From Alternaria dauci (taxonomy: Eukaryota > Ascomycota > Dothideomycetes > Pleosporales > Pleosporaceae): a stretch of 64,000 bases of DNA. Positions within the stretch are counted from its first letter, which is position 1, and the number at the start of each line of letters is the position of its first letter. Of the stretch, positions 10,603 through 21,932 are shown one piece after another. The stretch covers positions 6,572,001 to 6,636,000 of the forward strand of contig NC_091272.1 in the NCBI RefSeq assembly GCF_042100115.1, written 5' to 3'. The notes below the pieces were generated by a model. The model saw only the letters and a list, made by a program, of their open reading frames with translations. It had not been told where the DNA came from and searched no databases. The translations under genes and the position numbers were made by a program.

Positions 10603-11870
10603 ATGGCCGAGCAACTCGTACTCCGTGGTACCCTCGAGGGCCACTCTGGCTGGGTCACCTCCCTCGCCACCTCTCTGGAGAAGTGCGTATAGACGGCGGG
10701 GCAGACGCAGGCAGAATGCGCAGTACTGACATTGCGACCAGCCCCAACATGCTCCTCTCCGGATCGCGCGACAAGACTCTGATCATCTGGAACCTGACCC
10801 GCGACGAGACCTCGTACGGCTACCCCAAGAGGAGCCTCCACGGCCACTCGCACATTGTCTCCGACTGTGTACGTCTACCCGGCAAAAATGAAGCACAAGC
10901 AATTGGCTGGCTAGGAAGCGGGGACAGCTGAGCTGACAATTGCTGCACAGGTCATCTCCTCTGACGGCGCCTACGCTCTGTCCTCATCGTGGGACAAGAC
11001 TCTCCGCCTCTGGGAGCTGTCCACCGGTGTCACCACCCGCCGCTTCGTCGGCCACACCAACGACGTTCTCTCCGTCTCCTTCTCCGCCGACAACCGCCAG
11101 ATCGTCTCCGGATCGCGCGACCGCACCATCAAGCTCTGGAACACCCTTGGTGACTGCAAGTACACCATCACCGACAAGGGCCACACCGAGTGGGTCTCGT
11201 GCGTGCGCTTCTCCCCCAACCCCCAGAACCCCGTCATCGTCTCCGCTGGCTGGGACAAGCTCGTCAAGGTGCGTACATTTGGCTCTGCAGCACACCCGCC
11301 CCTCCCCCTCTTATATGATGATTTTCTATGTATTTGCTACTTCAGAGCTTCGGCTATGAGACAATTATCACCTAGTACTGATTTACACCTCCCCAATCGC
11401 TCGATTCTGGATTTTTGTCGTGGCCCGAAACTGACACCATCCAGGTCTGGGAACTCGCTTCCTGCCGCATCCAGACCGACCACATCGGTCACACCGGCTA
11501 CATCAACACCGTCACCATCTCGCCCGATGGCTCCCTGTGCGCCTCCGGTGGCAAGGACGGAACCACCATGCTCTGGGACTTGAACGAGTCCAAGCACCTC
11601 TACTCCCTCTCCGCCGGCGACGAGATCCACGCCCTCGTCTTCTCGCCCAACCGCTACTGGCTGTGCGCTGCCACCGCCTCCAGCATCATCATCTTCGACC
11701 TTGAGAAGAAGAGCAAGGTTGACGAGCTGAAGCCCGAGTACATGGAGGTTGGCAAGAAGAGCCGGGAGCCCGAGTGTGTCTCCTTGGCCTGGAGCGCCGA
11801 CGGCCAGACCCTGTTCGCCGGATACACTGACAACCGTATCCGCTGCTGGGGTGTCATGGCACGGGGATAG
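10603..11870 (+). CDS. cpc2: RACK1/Cpc2/Asc1 ribosome-associated WD40 protein
   Basis: The 40S-bound scaffold that links translation to signalling (Asc1 in yeast, cpc-2 in Neurospora). Predicted at 316 residues, the normal length, in four exons: 10603-10682, 10742-10868, 10951-11268 and 11445-11870. Introns of 59, 82 and 176 bp all join in phase. The protein is seven WD40 blades. Visible repeats include [59 protein letters not shown] and [12 protein letters not shown], ending [11 protein letters not shown]. It is strongly conserved along its whole length. The third intron is unusually long for this window and carries a probable box C/D snoRNA, annotated separately. Confidence 0.97.
11311..11385 (+). 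ncRNA. Probable box C/D snoRNA U24 (snR24/SNORD24) inside RACK1 intron 3
   Basis: The 176-bp third RACK1 intron contains a box C (ATGATGA, 11315-11321) and a box D (CTGA, 11378-11381) about 56 nt apart. Between them, TATTTGCTACT at 11331-11341 matches the U24 D' guide element. From memory, that element pairs with the conserved large-subunit rRNA segment AGTAGCAAATA. Degenerate D' and C' boxes (CAGA; TATGAGA) follow. In yeast, U24 (snR24) is hosted by an intron of ASC1, the RACK1 orthologue, so the host gene agrees. Weak points are a poor terminal stem and a D-proximal guide that I cannot match to rRNA. The ends are approximate. Confidence 0.72.
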
Positions 11871-12228
11871 ACGGTAGTGCATAGTTGTGGGTAGTGCAAA
11901 TGGTGGGGCGTAAACGGGAAAATCACGATTCCACATCTTCTGTAGCATGCCATGGGTTATGATTGATGCTCATGCGGGATGGGTTTGGGACTCTTCCGGC
12001 ATTACCACGTCCAGGCGCTTAGAGTCAATGAAAATTCTCAAGTCCAACACTGGATTGCCGTGCGTGGTGTTTCGTATGTCGAATATGGAAGCGTCGAGGC
12101 GGCTTTCAAAGGCATCGCTTGTGATGCGTGCCGTGCATGTCATTGCTCGGTCATGGTACGTGGGCAAAAGTTAGGCCAATCGACTTGAATTACTCTTTTC
12201 AATTCATCCAAGTCCTGTGACAAAGCAT
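11871..12228. other. Convergent intergenic region (RACK1 / dienoyl-CoA isomerase)
   Basis: About 360 bp between two convergent stop codons. It should contain both 3' UTRs. Short overlapping frames on both strands have no family resemblance. Confidence 0.5.
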
Positions 12229-13310
12229 CTACAGCTTACTAAACGTGGGCTTCGTCTTGTTCAACCCACTCATCATCGCATTTTTGAGATCATCCGACTG
12301 CAACATGGCTGCATTCCACACCGCCGTGTAGTTCAGCCCGTCACTAATAGGCCTATCCCTCGAATAATTGATGATTTCCTTTGTGCCCAGCACCGCCACG
12401 GGACTCTTGCTCGCGATCAATGTCGCCAATTCCAACGCCTTGCCCACCGCCTCTGCCTTGTCCTTGTACACTCTTGACACCAACCCATGCTGCAGCGCCT
12501 CGTCCGAACCAAAGATGCGCGCCGACAAAGTAACATCCTTGACCCACGACAAATTCCCAACCGAATGCGGCATGCGCGACAGTGTACCAATATCCGCCGC
12601 AAGCCCCACATCCACCTCCTTGACCGCGAACCTCGTCGTCGCAGTCGAAAACCGAATATCGCACGCCAAACAAATATCAATCGCAAGGCCAAACGACACG
12701 CCATGCAGCACCGCGATAACAGGCTTCTCGCACTTCTCGATATCGGTGATGCAGGCCTGGAATTCGGATATGGTTCGGCGGTGGCGGTTGGCGGTGCGGG
12801 CGGCGTCGTGGGTTGCGTCGGCGGGGGCGAGGGTGCCGGAGTCGAGGGCTGCGGATACGTCGAGGCCCGCGGTGAAGGCGCGGTCGCCGGCGCCGGTTAG
12901 GAGGATGGCGCGGACGGAGGGGTCGTGCGAGAGTTGGCGGAAGATGGCGGAGAGGTTGAGCCACATGCTGGGAGGGGTTAGTTGGGGGTATGGTGAGCTG
13001 TGGGGGGTGTGGGTGGTTTGTTTGTTTGCTGGGGATGTAGAGGCTGAGAATGCGATGGATGTCTTGGTAAGAGATGTAGATTTGATGTCTCAATGGCCAT
13101 ATCTAAGAAGAATTTATTTCCTTCTCGTGCATTTGAACAGGTGATGTTCACATGGAGCCGGAGTCGCTATTGGATATGGGAGAAACAACGGCTCTGTACT
13201 CACACTTCTTTGAACGCGTTCATCTTATCCGCCCGATTGATCTCAACATGCGCAACATATTCCGCTGGAAATGTGACGTTAACGAACTCCTTTTGGTATG
13301 CTTCCGCCAT
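12229..13310 (-). CDS. ECH1: Delta3,5-delta2,4-dienoyl-CoA isomerase (ECH1-like), peroxisomal
   Basis: An enoyl-CoA hydratase/isomerase-fold enzyme that shifts double bonds during beta-oxidation of unsaturated fatty acids. Predicted at 281 residues in two exons, 13310-13204 and 12967-12229. The 236-bp intron is long for this window, but its GTGAGT donor and CCCAG acceptor restore frame at NAFKE|VMWLNL. The CoA-binding region (DRAFTAGLDVSAAL), the oxyanion-hole region (HGVSFGLAIDICLACDIRF) and the family signature KEVDVGLAADIGTL are present. Acidic residues in CDIR, KEVD and ADIG occupy the three positions that are catalytic in rat ECH1. The protein ends SKL, a canonical PTS1, so peroxisomal import is expected. 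Confidence 0.93.
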
Positions 13311-13540
13311 TGTTGCTGATTGATCGCGTCCTGTCGCGCGACGTCGTATTTCCTTGCTCTTTCTCCTTGTAAAAGCTATCGTAGCTGTTTGCTGGGCTTC
13401 TGAAATTGCTCTCTAGGTAAAAGTTTGGAATTGTAGTGAGGAGTGAGAAATGTCGTCGGCTTTGGCGATCTAGGCAGGCGGGTCGTTCGGTTGGGGTATC
13501 TTGTGATGGGGTATCGAGCCGAGGCACGGCGGATGCTGTT

Positions 13541-13858
13541 AGCTGATTACTCCCTCTACTCTAGCTTAGCTTAATTAGCTTAATAGGTTAAAATTAATAG
13601 GCTTAATTAACTAGCTTGATTAGCTTAATAGCTAAAGTATATCCAAAAAGAGAAGGAAAAGGAGGAGGAAAAGGGGTTAAGATTATGTAATCTCATCTCT
13701 ACGTAATCTTATCTCTATATAATCTTACTTTATCTAACCTTCTTAATTCTATTAAGCTTATTAAGCTAAATAATTAAGCTACTATAAGCTAGCTTAGCTT
13801 AATTAAATAGCTAGCTTAGTGCGCTAGCTTAATAGCAATTAAGCCAGCTTGATTGTTG
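13541..13858. repeat. AT-rich block built on AGCTTAA/TTAAGCT words (RIP-like relic)
   Basis: About 320 bp dominated by AGCTTA, TTAATTA and TAAGCT words in both orientations, so it is locally palindromic. A purine run (AAAAAGAGAAGG...) and three copies of a TAATCTTATCTCTA-like word lie inside. CpA and TpG are scarce. It resembles a degraded, RIP-mutated repeat fragment and ends abruptly where normal-composition DNA resumes near 13859. No gene was found. Confidence 0.6.
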
Positions 13859-14498
13859 ACAAGTCTAGCAACCAGGGGCACTTTCGTCTCTGGGAAGTAC
13901 GCAAATGTTCACGCCATACAAGGCATAGATCAGACTCCATCCCTGTATTCGCCTAGGTAGAGTATCAGGTGAGGGTTGAATCGATTACTCTCCCCGTAGT
14001 TGCCTGGTGGGTGGTACGGATGGCGGTACCACGGTTGAAGTGGATGCCAACCCCGGCATGGTTCCAAAATGCGCACATTGCGATAAATTCGCAGACGACT
14101 ACCGAACTAGACATTTGACTAGGTGATATTTAAGCCTACCTCGAAATCTACGTCCATCACCAGCCGCTGATGAAATCGCAACATCACCGAATCTCGCTGC
14201 AACTATACTACCGATATCCCTTTTCGCTCCGCGCTTCCGATACTCAGCTCAATCCGGGACGTCTGATTAATCAGACAAGTATCCAACTGAGCAATCATCC
14301 TCCTCAGCCGAACGCTTGCCTTGGGCCCCGGCAGCGCGCTAGCCACACCCATACATCAAGATGGCGATGTCACCACAGATCTTACACCTCGCTGGGAGCT
14401 CCGGTCCTCCATTCCATCTTGCAAACCCCGTCATGGTAGCCCAGGAAGTTATGAGCCGCTTGGTGACATCTTTCCGACAGATGCGCGGTCCAGCATAA
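13859..14498. other. Intergenic, upstream of damaged F-box gene
   Basis: About 640 bp of normal composition. The right third (14321-14498) is open in a frame one base out of register with the F-box gene and may be its displaced N-terminal coding part. Nothing else was recognised. Confidence 0.35.
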
Positions 14499-15425
14499 CC
14501 ATGCGCCCTCGATATCCCCCTGGAAATAATCCTGAAGATCACACCATATCTCGACGTATGCGCTCTTGTATCCCTCGCCTTGACCTGTAAGAGTTTCCAC
14601 GCGCTCTGGGAACCACGAAAGCTGCGCATGTACAGGACAGATAAAGAGAGGCTTCTGTTATTGCTCGAGAAAGATATTCCGTTTCTGTATTACTGTCACT
14701 ATTGTACGAAGCTACATCGGTGGCATAGGCGCTGGTGTCGATGTAAGATTCCGCGTAATGAAGAGAGTCTACGATGCAAGCGAACTCTGTCCAACGATGT
14801 CTGGCTTCCAGTTGTCTGCCACGTTACTTATTTCCATGCGCGCTTGGTCATGAACCGACACCTCTACGGACCCAATCACGGCCTGCCTCTCCGGGAACTT
14901 AATAAACAGACCGGTCATGGTTATTCCCCGGATGCATTCGAAATGTCGGTATCCCAGCATGCACGCATCCTTGATAATCATCTTCTGATACTGTCAAAGA
15001 TATCAATGACAAACTCGCGAGGTGATCCGCTATCGCTCAGAAATCACATCGACTCTGATGGATTCGCGGTTTGTCAACATCTCACTTTGGATAAAGGCTA
15101 TACCAATGCTCCTCCCTTCCAGCTTCCAGAGCTGGCCAAAAGAACCAGAGAAAGCCGATTCGTGGCCTGTGGTCCTACATTCGGGTCCTGTGACTTTTGT
15201 CCGATAGATTATAGCATCAGCATAACCTGGAAAGGCCGGAGGAGAGGGTTCAATATCGAGGTGCTCGTCTATCGCAACCTGGGTGAGTGCCGTACGCCGT
15301 ATAGTTGGCATTGGAGTACGAGTTCGACGTTCAGGATAATGGAAGAGCCCAGCTCAATTTGTTTCCCAGATTGCACACCTGGAAGTATCAGAGAACAATG
15401 GAATGAGGCTAGTGCCATCGCATAG
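14499..15425 (+). pseudogene. F-box protein of the fungal family, 5' end out of frame
   Basis: The frame 14499-15425 encodes an F-box helix region (LDIPLEIILKITPYLD, then SLALTCKSFHALW). A middle Cys-rich segment (YYCHYCTKLHRW) follows. The C-terminal part (FCPIDYSISITWKGRRRGF, LGECRTPYSWHWST) is typical of a large Dothideomycete F-box family. It ends at a normal TAG, with about 308 codons. The F-box frame has no ATG before it: a TAA lies at 14496-14498, and the first in-frame Met follows the F-box. No AG between 14494 and 14535 could serve as acceptor. The upstream open frame (from 14321) is offset by one base, so an indel or sequencing error near 14490-14550 is the simplest reading. Confidence 0.55.
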
Positions 15426-16317
15426 ATCGATAAGGGCGCTTGTCTGAATCTCGAAGGATAGAGATACTTCCATATCTGTAATACATCTTGTTCTTGACTT
15501 CCTTTGTGTAGGTGTTGGGATGCGTTCTTTTTGGTCCCTGGGTATGAGTGGCTCACAGTCCACTTCACGTAGTCGAGGCGAGCTGCTTACAACACCTGAA
15601 TCTGCTCAACCATAGAGACAAAAAGAGGCTATTGAGCGAAAACTGTCGTGGATATACGCAGCATCTGGGTTCTATCTTGTCGAAGGAAGTGGAAGAGTTA
15701 GTGAACTGAGGCAGAGCAAATACGGTTAGCTGGCCTTTTAGCTTGAAAAATCATGGTTGGCTATTCGTGCACCCAGCAACTCGTCAGCCCCCGCTGCTTC
15801 CATACCCCCTCCACCATCACCGTGTACAAGGCACCGCTTATCGCGTTCCGGGTCATTTCACCATATGCGACCGGCTCTTCCCGGAATCGTTGTCGATGAA
15901 GTTGTTCCTGCAGCATATCGCCAGCACCTACGAAGCAACATTGTACACTTGGGCCAACCCCACCATGACCCGCATCATCTCATGCAGCGGCAGCGAGTTC
16001 GCGGCAACGATTAACGCGTATTAATCTCCTGGGAGACGCCGTGACGAAGATGAAGACCGACTTCTCTGGATGGATTTGTCCCACCATGATAGAGAGTGAT
16101 GTAGGATTAGAGGTGTTATCATACAAGGTCAAAAGTGGTGTAGGCTTAGCAAGGTACGAATATTCCTTACTTCTGCGTTTCGCTCGCCAGCTACGTTATA
16201 TACAGAGCATATTCTGGAAACTGTGGTCTACATCCTAGTCGCTAGAAAACCTCACCCAAATTCCAACGCCTTCCTACCAACGCCATCAAATCCCGGGTAC
16301 ATAAAAACACATCTCAT
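15426..16317. other. Convergent intergenic region before the PKS cluster
   Basis: About 890 bp between the F-box gene and the PKS stop codon. Short open frames lack domains. This is the left border of the metabolite cluster as I read it. Confidence 0.5.
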
Positions 16318-19300
16318 TCATCGATTCTCCTCCAACCACTCCTTGAAAACACCAACAGTCTCGCACTCAATGAACAGCGAGCTCTTAATTTCCATCTTGA
16401 GAATGTTCTTGAACTTCTCTACTAACACAAGCGACATGAGGGAGTCGACACCAATTTGCATGAATGTGGTGTCATCTTTCAGTTCCGACGCGTCGACACC
16501 CGTTTCGTTGACGATCAGGTCGATTGCGCCTGCGATGAGAGGGTTCTCCTCGGCTGCTGGCTCGGCACTGGTTGGTGCTGCTGCGACGGGAGCTGCGGGA
16601 GTAGGAGCGGAGGTGGCCGCAGGCTGGCTCGGTGGAGACGGAGGAGGCGTTGCAATAGCGTGGACTTGTTGTGCTACCGCTGGGGCTGTCGTCTTAGCTA
16701 CCGGCGCTGCAACAGCCGGCGCTATCACCTTCACATTGCTTGCAGCACTAGCATGAGCCGTGCCGTGGCCTCCGCTACTAGGCGAGAAGAACCGGTCCAT
16801 CAGAATGCGGTTGATCTGGCGGAACTTCATCTGCTCCATCATACCGATAATGGTATCGCCCTGTAGGATATAAACATCTCCGGTCCAAACCTTGGCGTTC
16901 TCTTCGGTCTGTACCATCTGCACGTAGCTGCGATAGCTTCCACCGGCCTGTGGCGGACGAGCAAGACGGAATGTCTCCCATCCAGGAGTGACGTAGAAGA
17001 AGTCCTCGGTATTGGAAGCATCGGAGCCGTTCAGGATGAAGCCTCCCAGGTGGCAAAGACTGTCTATCCAATGAGGTGGAGTATGCCACACGCCAAGCTC
17101 TTCGGGGTGTAAAGTCACGTCGGCGAACGCTTCGTAGTCTTTCAGCACAACGGAGCGCATACCACGGTAGTGGTAGGCATACGTCACCACATTCTTGAAA
17201 AGCGTGTATGCCATGCTTCGGTTGATCTTGCTTGCCAGACCGTCGGTGGCTAGTTGGTTCAAGGCTTGGATACGTTGGCCGACTAGGTGCTCGAGACGCT
17301 TCCAGTTCTTACTCCAGGTGGTTGCGTCTTCGAATGAGACTTTGCAGGATCCATAGTGTTCTGCGTCACGAACACCGTCTTTGGAGGCGTTATACAAAAA
17401 GATAGACACGCTTCTGGATGGTATGTCGAGAGTGGCTTCGAGCTGGATCAGCTGTGGACCGTCCTTGCGAGACCTAGCGACCTGGGCGTGAAGAATCTCC
17501 ATGTCATGTAGATTCATGTGGAAGTCCTTCTCCTTGGGGTAACCGAGGCCGTGGAGGTATCAGCCTACTGTAAACGCCATGTCGGCCCAGATGGAGGATG
17601 AGGCGACGCCATGGTTGTTCATACGGTGGCCCTCAACAGCTTCGAGGAATGCTGGATCAAGCAGATCTGATAAAGTCACCAGGCTGACGGTTGAATCGCT
17701 TACTGACTCGGACACGATGCCATGGATCGTGGAAGTCTTCAACTTGGATCCCATGCCACTGATAGCCGACGAAGCTTGGTTCTGCTTTGCCTTCTCAAGG
17801 TTGTCTTTGATATGCGCTTTATCAAGAGTCCAGGTTCCGAGATACGGGATCCAATAGTTCTTATCGTTCCAGCGGTAGGCAGGGGGATGCAACACTTGAT
17901 GGGCGCGCTCGTGTTCGCGGAAGTATTCGTTCCAGCCGACCGACACTCCAGCACGGTGCAGAGCAACCAGCGAAGAGACAAGCGTGGAGAAGTTGTCTTC
18001 ATTGCGCTTGAGTGATGCGACCACAGTAGTCGGCTTCATCAAGCTGCGGACCATACCGCCGGCAATCATGTGAGGACCAATGTCAATCCAGACTGTATCC
18101 GCGTCGGCGATACCGAGCTCTTGGGCAGCGTCTAGGGCTCCCACAACGTCGACTTGCTCTCTGGTTGCGCGACGCAGATACTTTGCGTTGAGCGTATTAC
18201 CATCGAAGATGCATTCGGCGAGGAGAGGGGAGATGACTGGGATCTGGGGCGTCTTGAAGGTGACGTTCTCGGCTAGTTGAGCGAATGGCTCCAGGATCGG
18301 GTCCATCTGAGCAGAATGGAAAGCGTATGGCACCTTGAGCGCCGTCGATTTCAAACCTGCACTCGCCAGAATGCTGGCGAGGTCCTCAATCTGGGCTTTC
18401 GCTCCACTGATGACAAGATCGCTCTCACCGTTGATGCAGGCAAGCTCGTAGTCCTGTTCGCGGCCTGCCAGCAACTCTTCCAGCTTCTCGATACTGTATC
18501 TGATAGCCAACATAGTGTGAGTACCAGCTTGACAGTGGTTGGTCATCAGCTTTGCCCTTGCAGCGGTGAGATAAAGGGCATCGAGCTCAGAGATTACACC
18601 AGCAACTGCCAATGCAGCAAACTCTCCTAAGCTGTGGCCCATGACCATGGACGGCTTGATTCCGAGTGTGGCCCAATAGTGGATAAGAGCAAGCTCAATA
18701 AGAACAATAGCCAGTTGCGATGCCATCGGGTCGATACTGTCATCGTCGCCGGCGGAGCCATCGATGATGGGTATGATCGAGTCGATGCCTAGATCAAATG
18801 ACTGTACCAGGCGGTCGAGCCGCTGAACATCTTCACGGAAGCTGGCACAGTGCGTGTAGAGCTGTGAACCCATACCGACATGGAACGCTCCTTGGCCAGT
18901 AAAGGCGAAAGCGACAGTCGGGGCCTTCAGCGGCACCGTTGAGACCCACTGCTGCTTCTCCATCTTCTCAATCTCCGCAGACAAGAATTTCTTCGCCTCT
19001 GATATGTTCTTGACGGATGTAGCCAGGCGGAACGTGTGATGAATACGTCGTGCAGTGAGCGTGTAGGAAAGATCACCCAGCTGAGTGTCTTCGTGCTCGT
19101 TGAGATACTGCAACAAGGCTTCCGTGTTCATCTTCAGTGAGTTCTTGCTCCGAGCGGAGATGGCGATTGGGAAACTGGAACGCGGATCTGTGACAACAGG
19201 GGACCTGAGAGGGGCGTCACTCAAAAGGACTGTCGTGTTTCCACCATGTGCACCGAAGCTGTTCACGATGGCAAGACGTGACCCTGTCTGCGGCCGTGGC

Positions 19301-21932
19301 CACTCAGCGTATTCCCAGTTGAGGCCAATGTTGCGCTCCTCCAAGTCCGGTGGAAGGGTCGGATTCAACTTCTTCACGCCGATCTGGGGCGGGATGGCAG
19401 ACTTCTGATACATCAGCAACACCTTGATGAACGAAGCAATGCCAGCAGCCGCCTCTCCATGTCCAATGTTTGACTTGACAGCACCCAGTCTGAGACGGTC
19501 CTTCTTCTTGCGTCGCGGAGCTACAGGGGCAAAAACGTCGGAAACGGATTTGGCTTCTTCGCGATCTCCCGCCTGCGTGCCCGTCCCATGAAGCTCAACG
19601 TAACTCACTTCCAGGGGTGAGTGGCCGGCCTGCGACATGACCCTCAGGTAATTCTGAGATTGCGTTGGGGCGTGTGGGTGGGTTATCGAAATCGCGTCGG
19701 CCGAATGATTCGTGTTAGCCGCCAGGATCGTTGCGAGAATCTTGTCGTTGTCGGCTAGGGCGTCGTCGAGTCGCTTGATGATTACGCTGCCAACACCATC
19801 GGCACGACAATAGCCGTCGGCGGCCTCATCCCAGACTTTGCATTGGCCCGTGAGTGACAAGAAATGTCCCTTTCCGAGCTGGCAGAAGTTGTCCGGGTCT
19901 GTGATGACGTTCAGACCTCCCGCAATGGCAGTGTCTACATCTCCAGCCCACAAAGCTGAGCATGCTACATTTACAGCAGCAAGACCACTGGAGCCTGTGT
20001 GTAGAAGTCAGTAGAGGAGTGATGAATGATTCGGGAGAGACAAACAGGCAGTATCCATGTTGAAGCTTGGCCCACTAAACTTGAAAAAGTAGTTGATCCG
20101 GCCGTTTGCGAAGCCTCGCTCGCCACTGGGAACGGCATATGTTCCAATGTTCTGGCTTGCATTGAGTTCACGCCAGTCATCGCTCGCTTGGCCATAGTAA
20201 GTTCCGACTCTAGGGGAGGAAGTTGACCGCGTCCTGTTAGGAGAGTATCCAGACATCTCGAGAGCCTCATAGGCAGTAACGAGTGCAAGACGATGCATAG
20301 GGTCCATCTGTTCTGCCTGAGAAGACGTCAGCTTTGCATTACATAAGATTCGTGATGTGGTCGCCATACCTCTTTGGGCGAGATGTTGAAAAACCCTGCA
20401 TCAAACAAGCCCGGACTGTCGATATGGTTCATGTATGGTGTCTGTGTGGTATTCTCGATTTGGCCGGTCGGGTCGAAGTGGGTGCTCAAATCGAAACGAT
20501 CTGGAGGAATCGTCGTGTGCACGTCGCGCTTATCGACCATGAGCTTCCAAAAGAGCTCATGGTCGTTGGCTCCACCAGGGAGGCGACAAGACATGCCGAC
20601 AACAGCCAGTTTCGCTCTCTTGCGTGATATTGGCGTCTCAGCGTCGCTTTCTTCGCGTTTAGTCCACTCAACGAGATCTCGATGTGTAAATGTGATGCGG
20701 CCGTCGCACTGCTTCTCCACGTTCTTCATCATTGTCCTCAAAACCACGGAGTTTCGGAACGCGAACAGATTCCGCTCTTGTTGGCTTGCTGACGGTAGAT
20801 CGAGAACTTCAATAACGCCATCGGCGACGTTGTCGATGTGTATCTTGTTCATGAGAAGCTCCGCAAGGACCTGGTCGATCAAGCTGCGGAAGTCTTTCGC
20901 TGGGTACGGACGACCAGTACTAGATGACAGGAGAGGCAGAGACGTCTTCAATCCAGCTATCCTTGTGTGATCGTCATCCAAGATGTCTTCGATGATGGCT
21001 TGGACATCTACGGCGGAATATATGTGAGGAGCATGGCAGAGGCCATGATGCACAGGTAGTGGCATGAAGTTGGAGTATCGAAGGACATCGCAGCTTTTGA
21101 GACAATGTCTCAGACGAGAAGGTGGGCCACTGACGGAGACGGAGGCCTTGTCAGATGCACTAATGAAGATGTGCGAAAGAGTCAGGTTGGCCTTGACATT
21201 GTTAGTCGGGTCACGTTGATATGAGAACAAGGACAGACACGAACCGTATCACGATTATACCGGTCCAACTCAGCCTGCACCACCTCTGCGGTCAGACCAG
21301 GAATTACGAAGGCCCAAGGGTTGCCGTCCGCATCTGGGGCCTCTAGCTGTTCGGAGACATTGTACACATGTATGCCGAGTCGGAAAGAAGCGCGGACAAT
21401 GTGAGCACCAGCAACAGCGAGATCAGCGATGTTGAGAGATACGGAAGCAGCAGCGGTTGATAGCAGGCCAGTCCCTAGTCCGAACAGCGTTGTGGTTTTC
21501 GGGTTGAACTGGTACGGCACTTGCTCGACCTCATGATGGCTCCAGGAAAGTCAGCATGTGGTCGGGTCTTGCTCAGTGCGGACTTCTGGCTTACCCTAGG
21601 ATCATGCCAATCTGGAGGATATTGAGGAAAACGCCCTCCATAGCTCCGCCCAAAGGTCCCTTGCGAAACGCATTGTCATTGACCAAGCTCAAAACATTGA
21701 CAAAGTCTGGAACATTCTCTTGCCATTGTTTTGGCAGTTTGGCGATCTCTTCTGTGATTACTTGGTTGCAAAGCGTAATGAAGTGGGCAAGCTGGGGACA
21801 GCTCAGCTGAGCCGTGCGCCGATGAAGGACACGGTACAAATGATTGATGTCGTCGCTGGGAAGATCATTGTTGAAAAAGAGGAGAGAAGACTTTGCATCC
21901 TCCATACTGTCCCAGGAACTTGAAGAAGGCAT
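16318..21932 (-). CDS. Non-reducing polyketide synthase (atrochrysone carboxylic acid synthase type), interrupted by one in-frame TGA
   Basis: An iterative type I NR-PKS with domain order SAT-KS-AT-PT-ACP and no thioesterase, the architecture of ACAS/MdpG/GedC enzymes that build anthraquinone precursors. Exons are 21932-21595, 21539-21245, 21191-20370, 20316-20046 and 19994-16318. All introns (51-55 bp) join in phase for 1,800 codons, the family's normal length. The SAT motif GxCxG reads GLGTG, so Gly replaces the cysteine at residue 135. The KS shows DTACSSG with Cys576, whose codon is split by intron 4, plus HGTGTQAGD and KSNIGHGE. The AT shows GHSLGE. The PT has His1365 (EGHRMNN) and Asp1553 ([10 protein letters not shown]). 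The ACP has GVDSL with Ser1760. The codon after MAFTVG (17562-17560, codon 1387) is TGA, while the same frame continues with conserved PT sequence. No intron can plausibly remove it. As written, the product stops inside the PT and lacks the ACP. Confidence 0.9.

Noticed and set aside
11337..11948. 203-codon minus-strand frame across the RACK1 3' half
   Set aside because: It covers the RACK1 last exon and the snoRNA intron in antisense and has no domain. It is a shadow of a strongly conserved gene.
15743..16024. Short plus-strand frames before the PKS 3' end
   Set aside because: Two overlapping frames of about 90 codons with no domain, no consistent composition and no splice signals.
17521..17580. 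Short intron removing the PKS stop codon
   Set aside because: The only in-phase GT...AG pairs give 36-42 bp introns with the only branch-like sequence about 4 nt from the donor, and they would delete conserved PT residues. An in-frame stop is the better reading.
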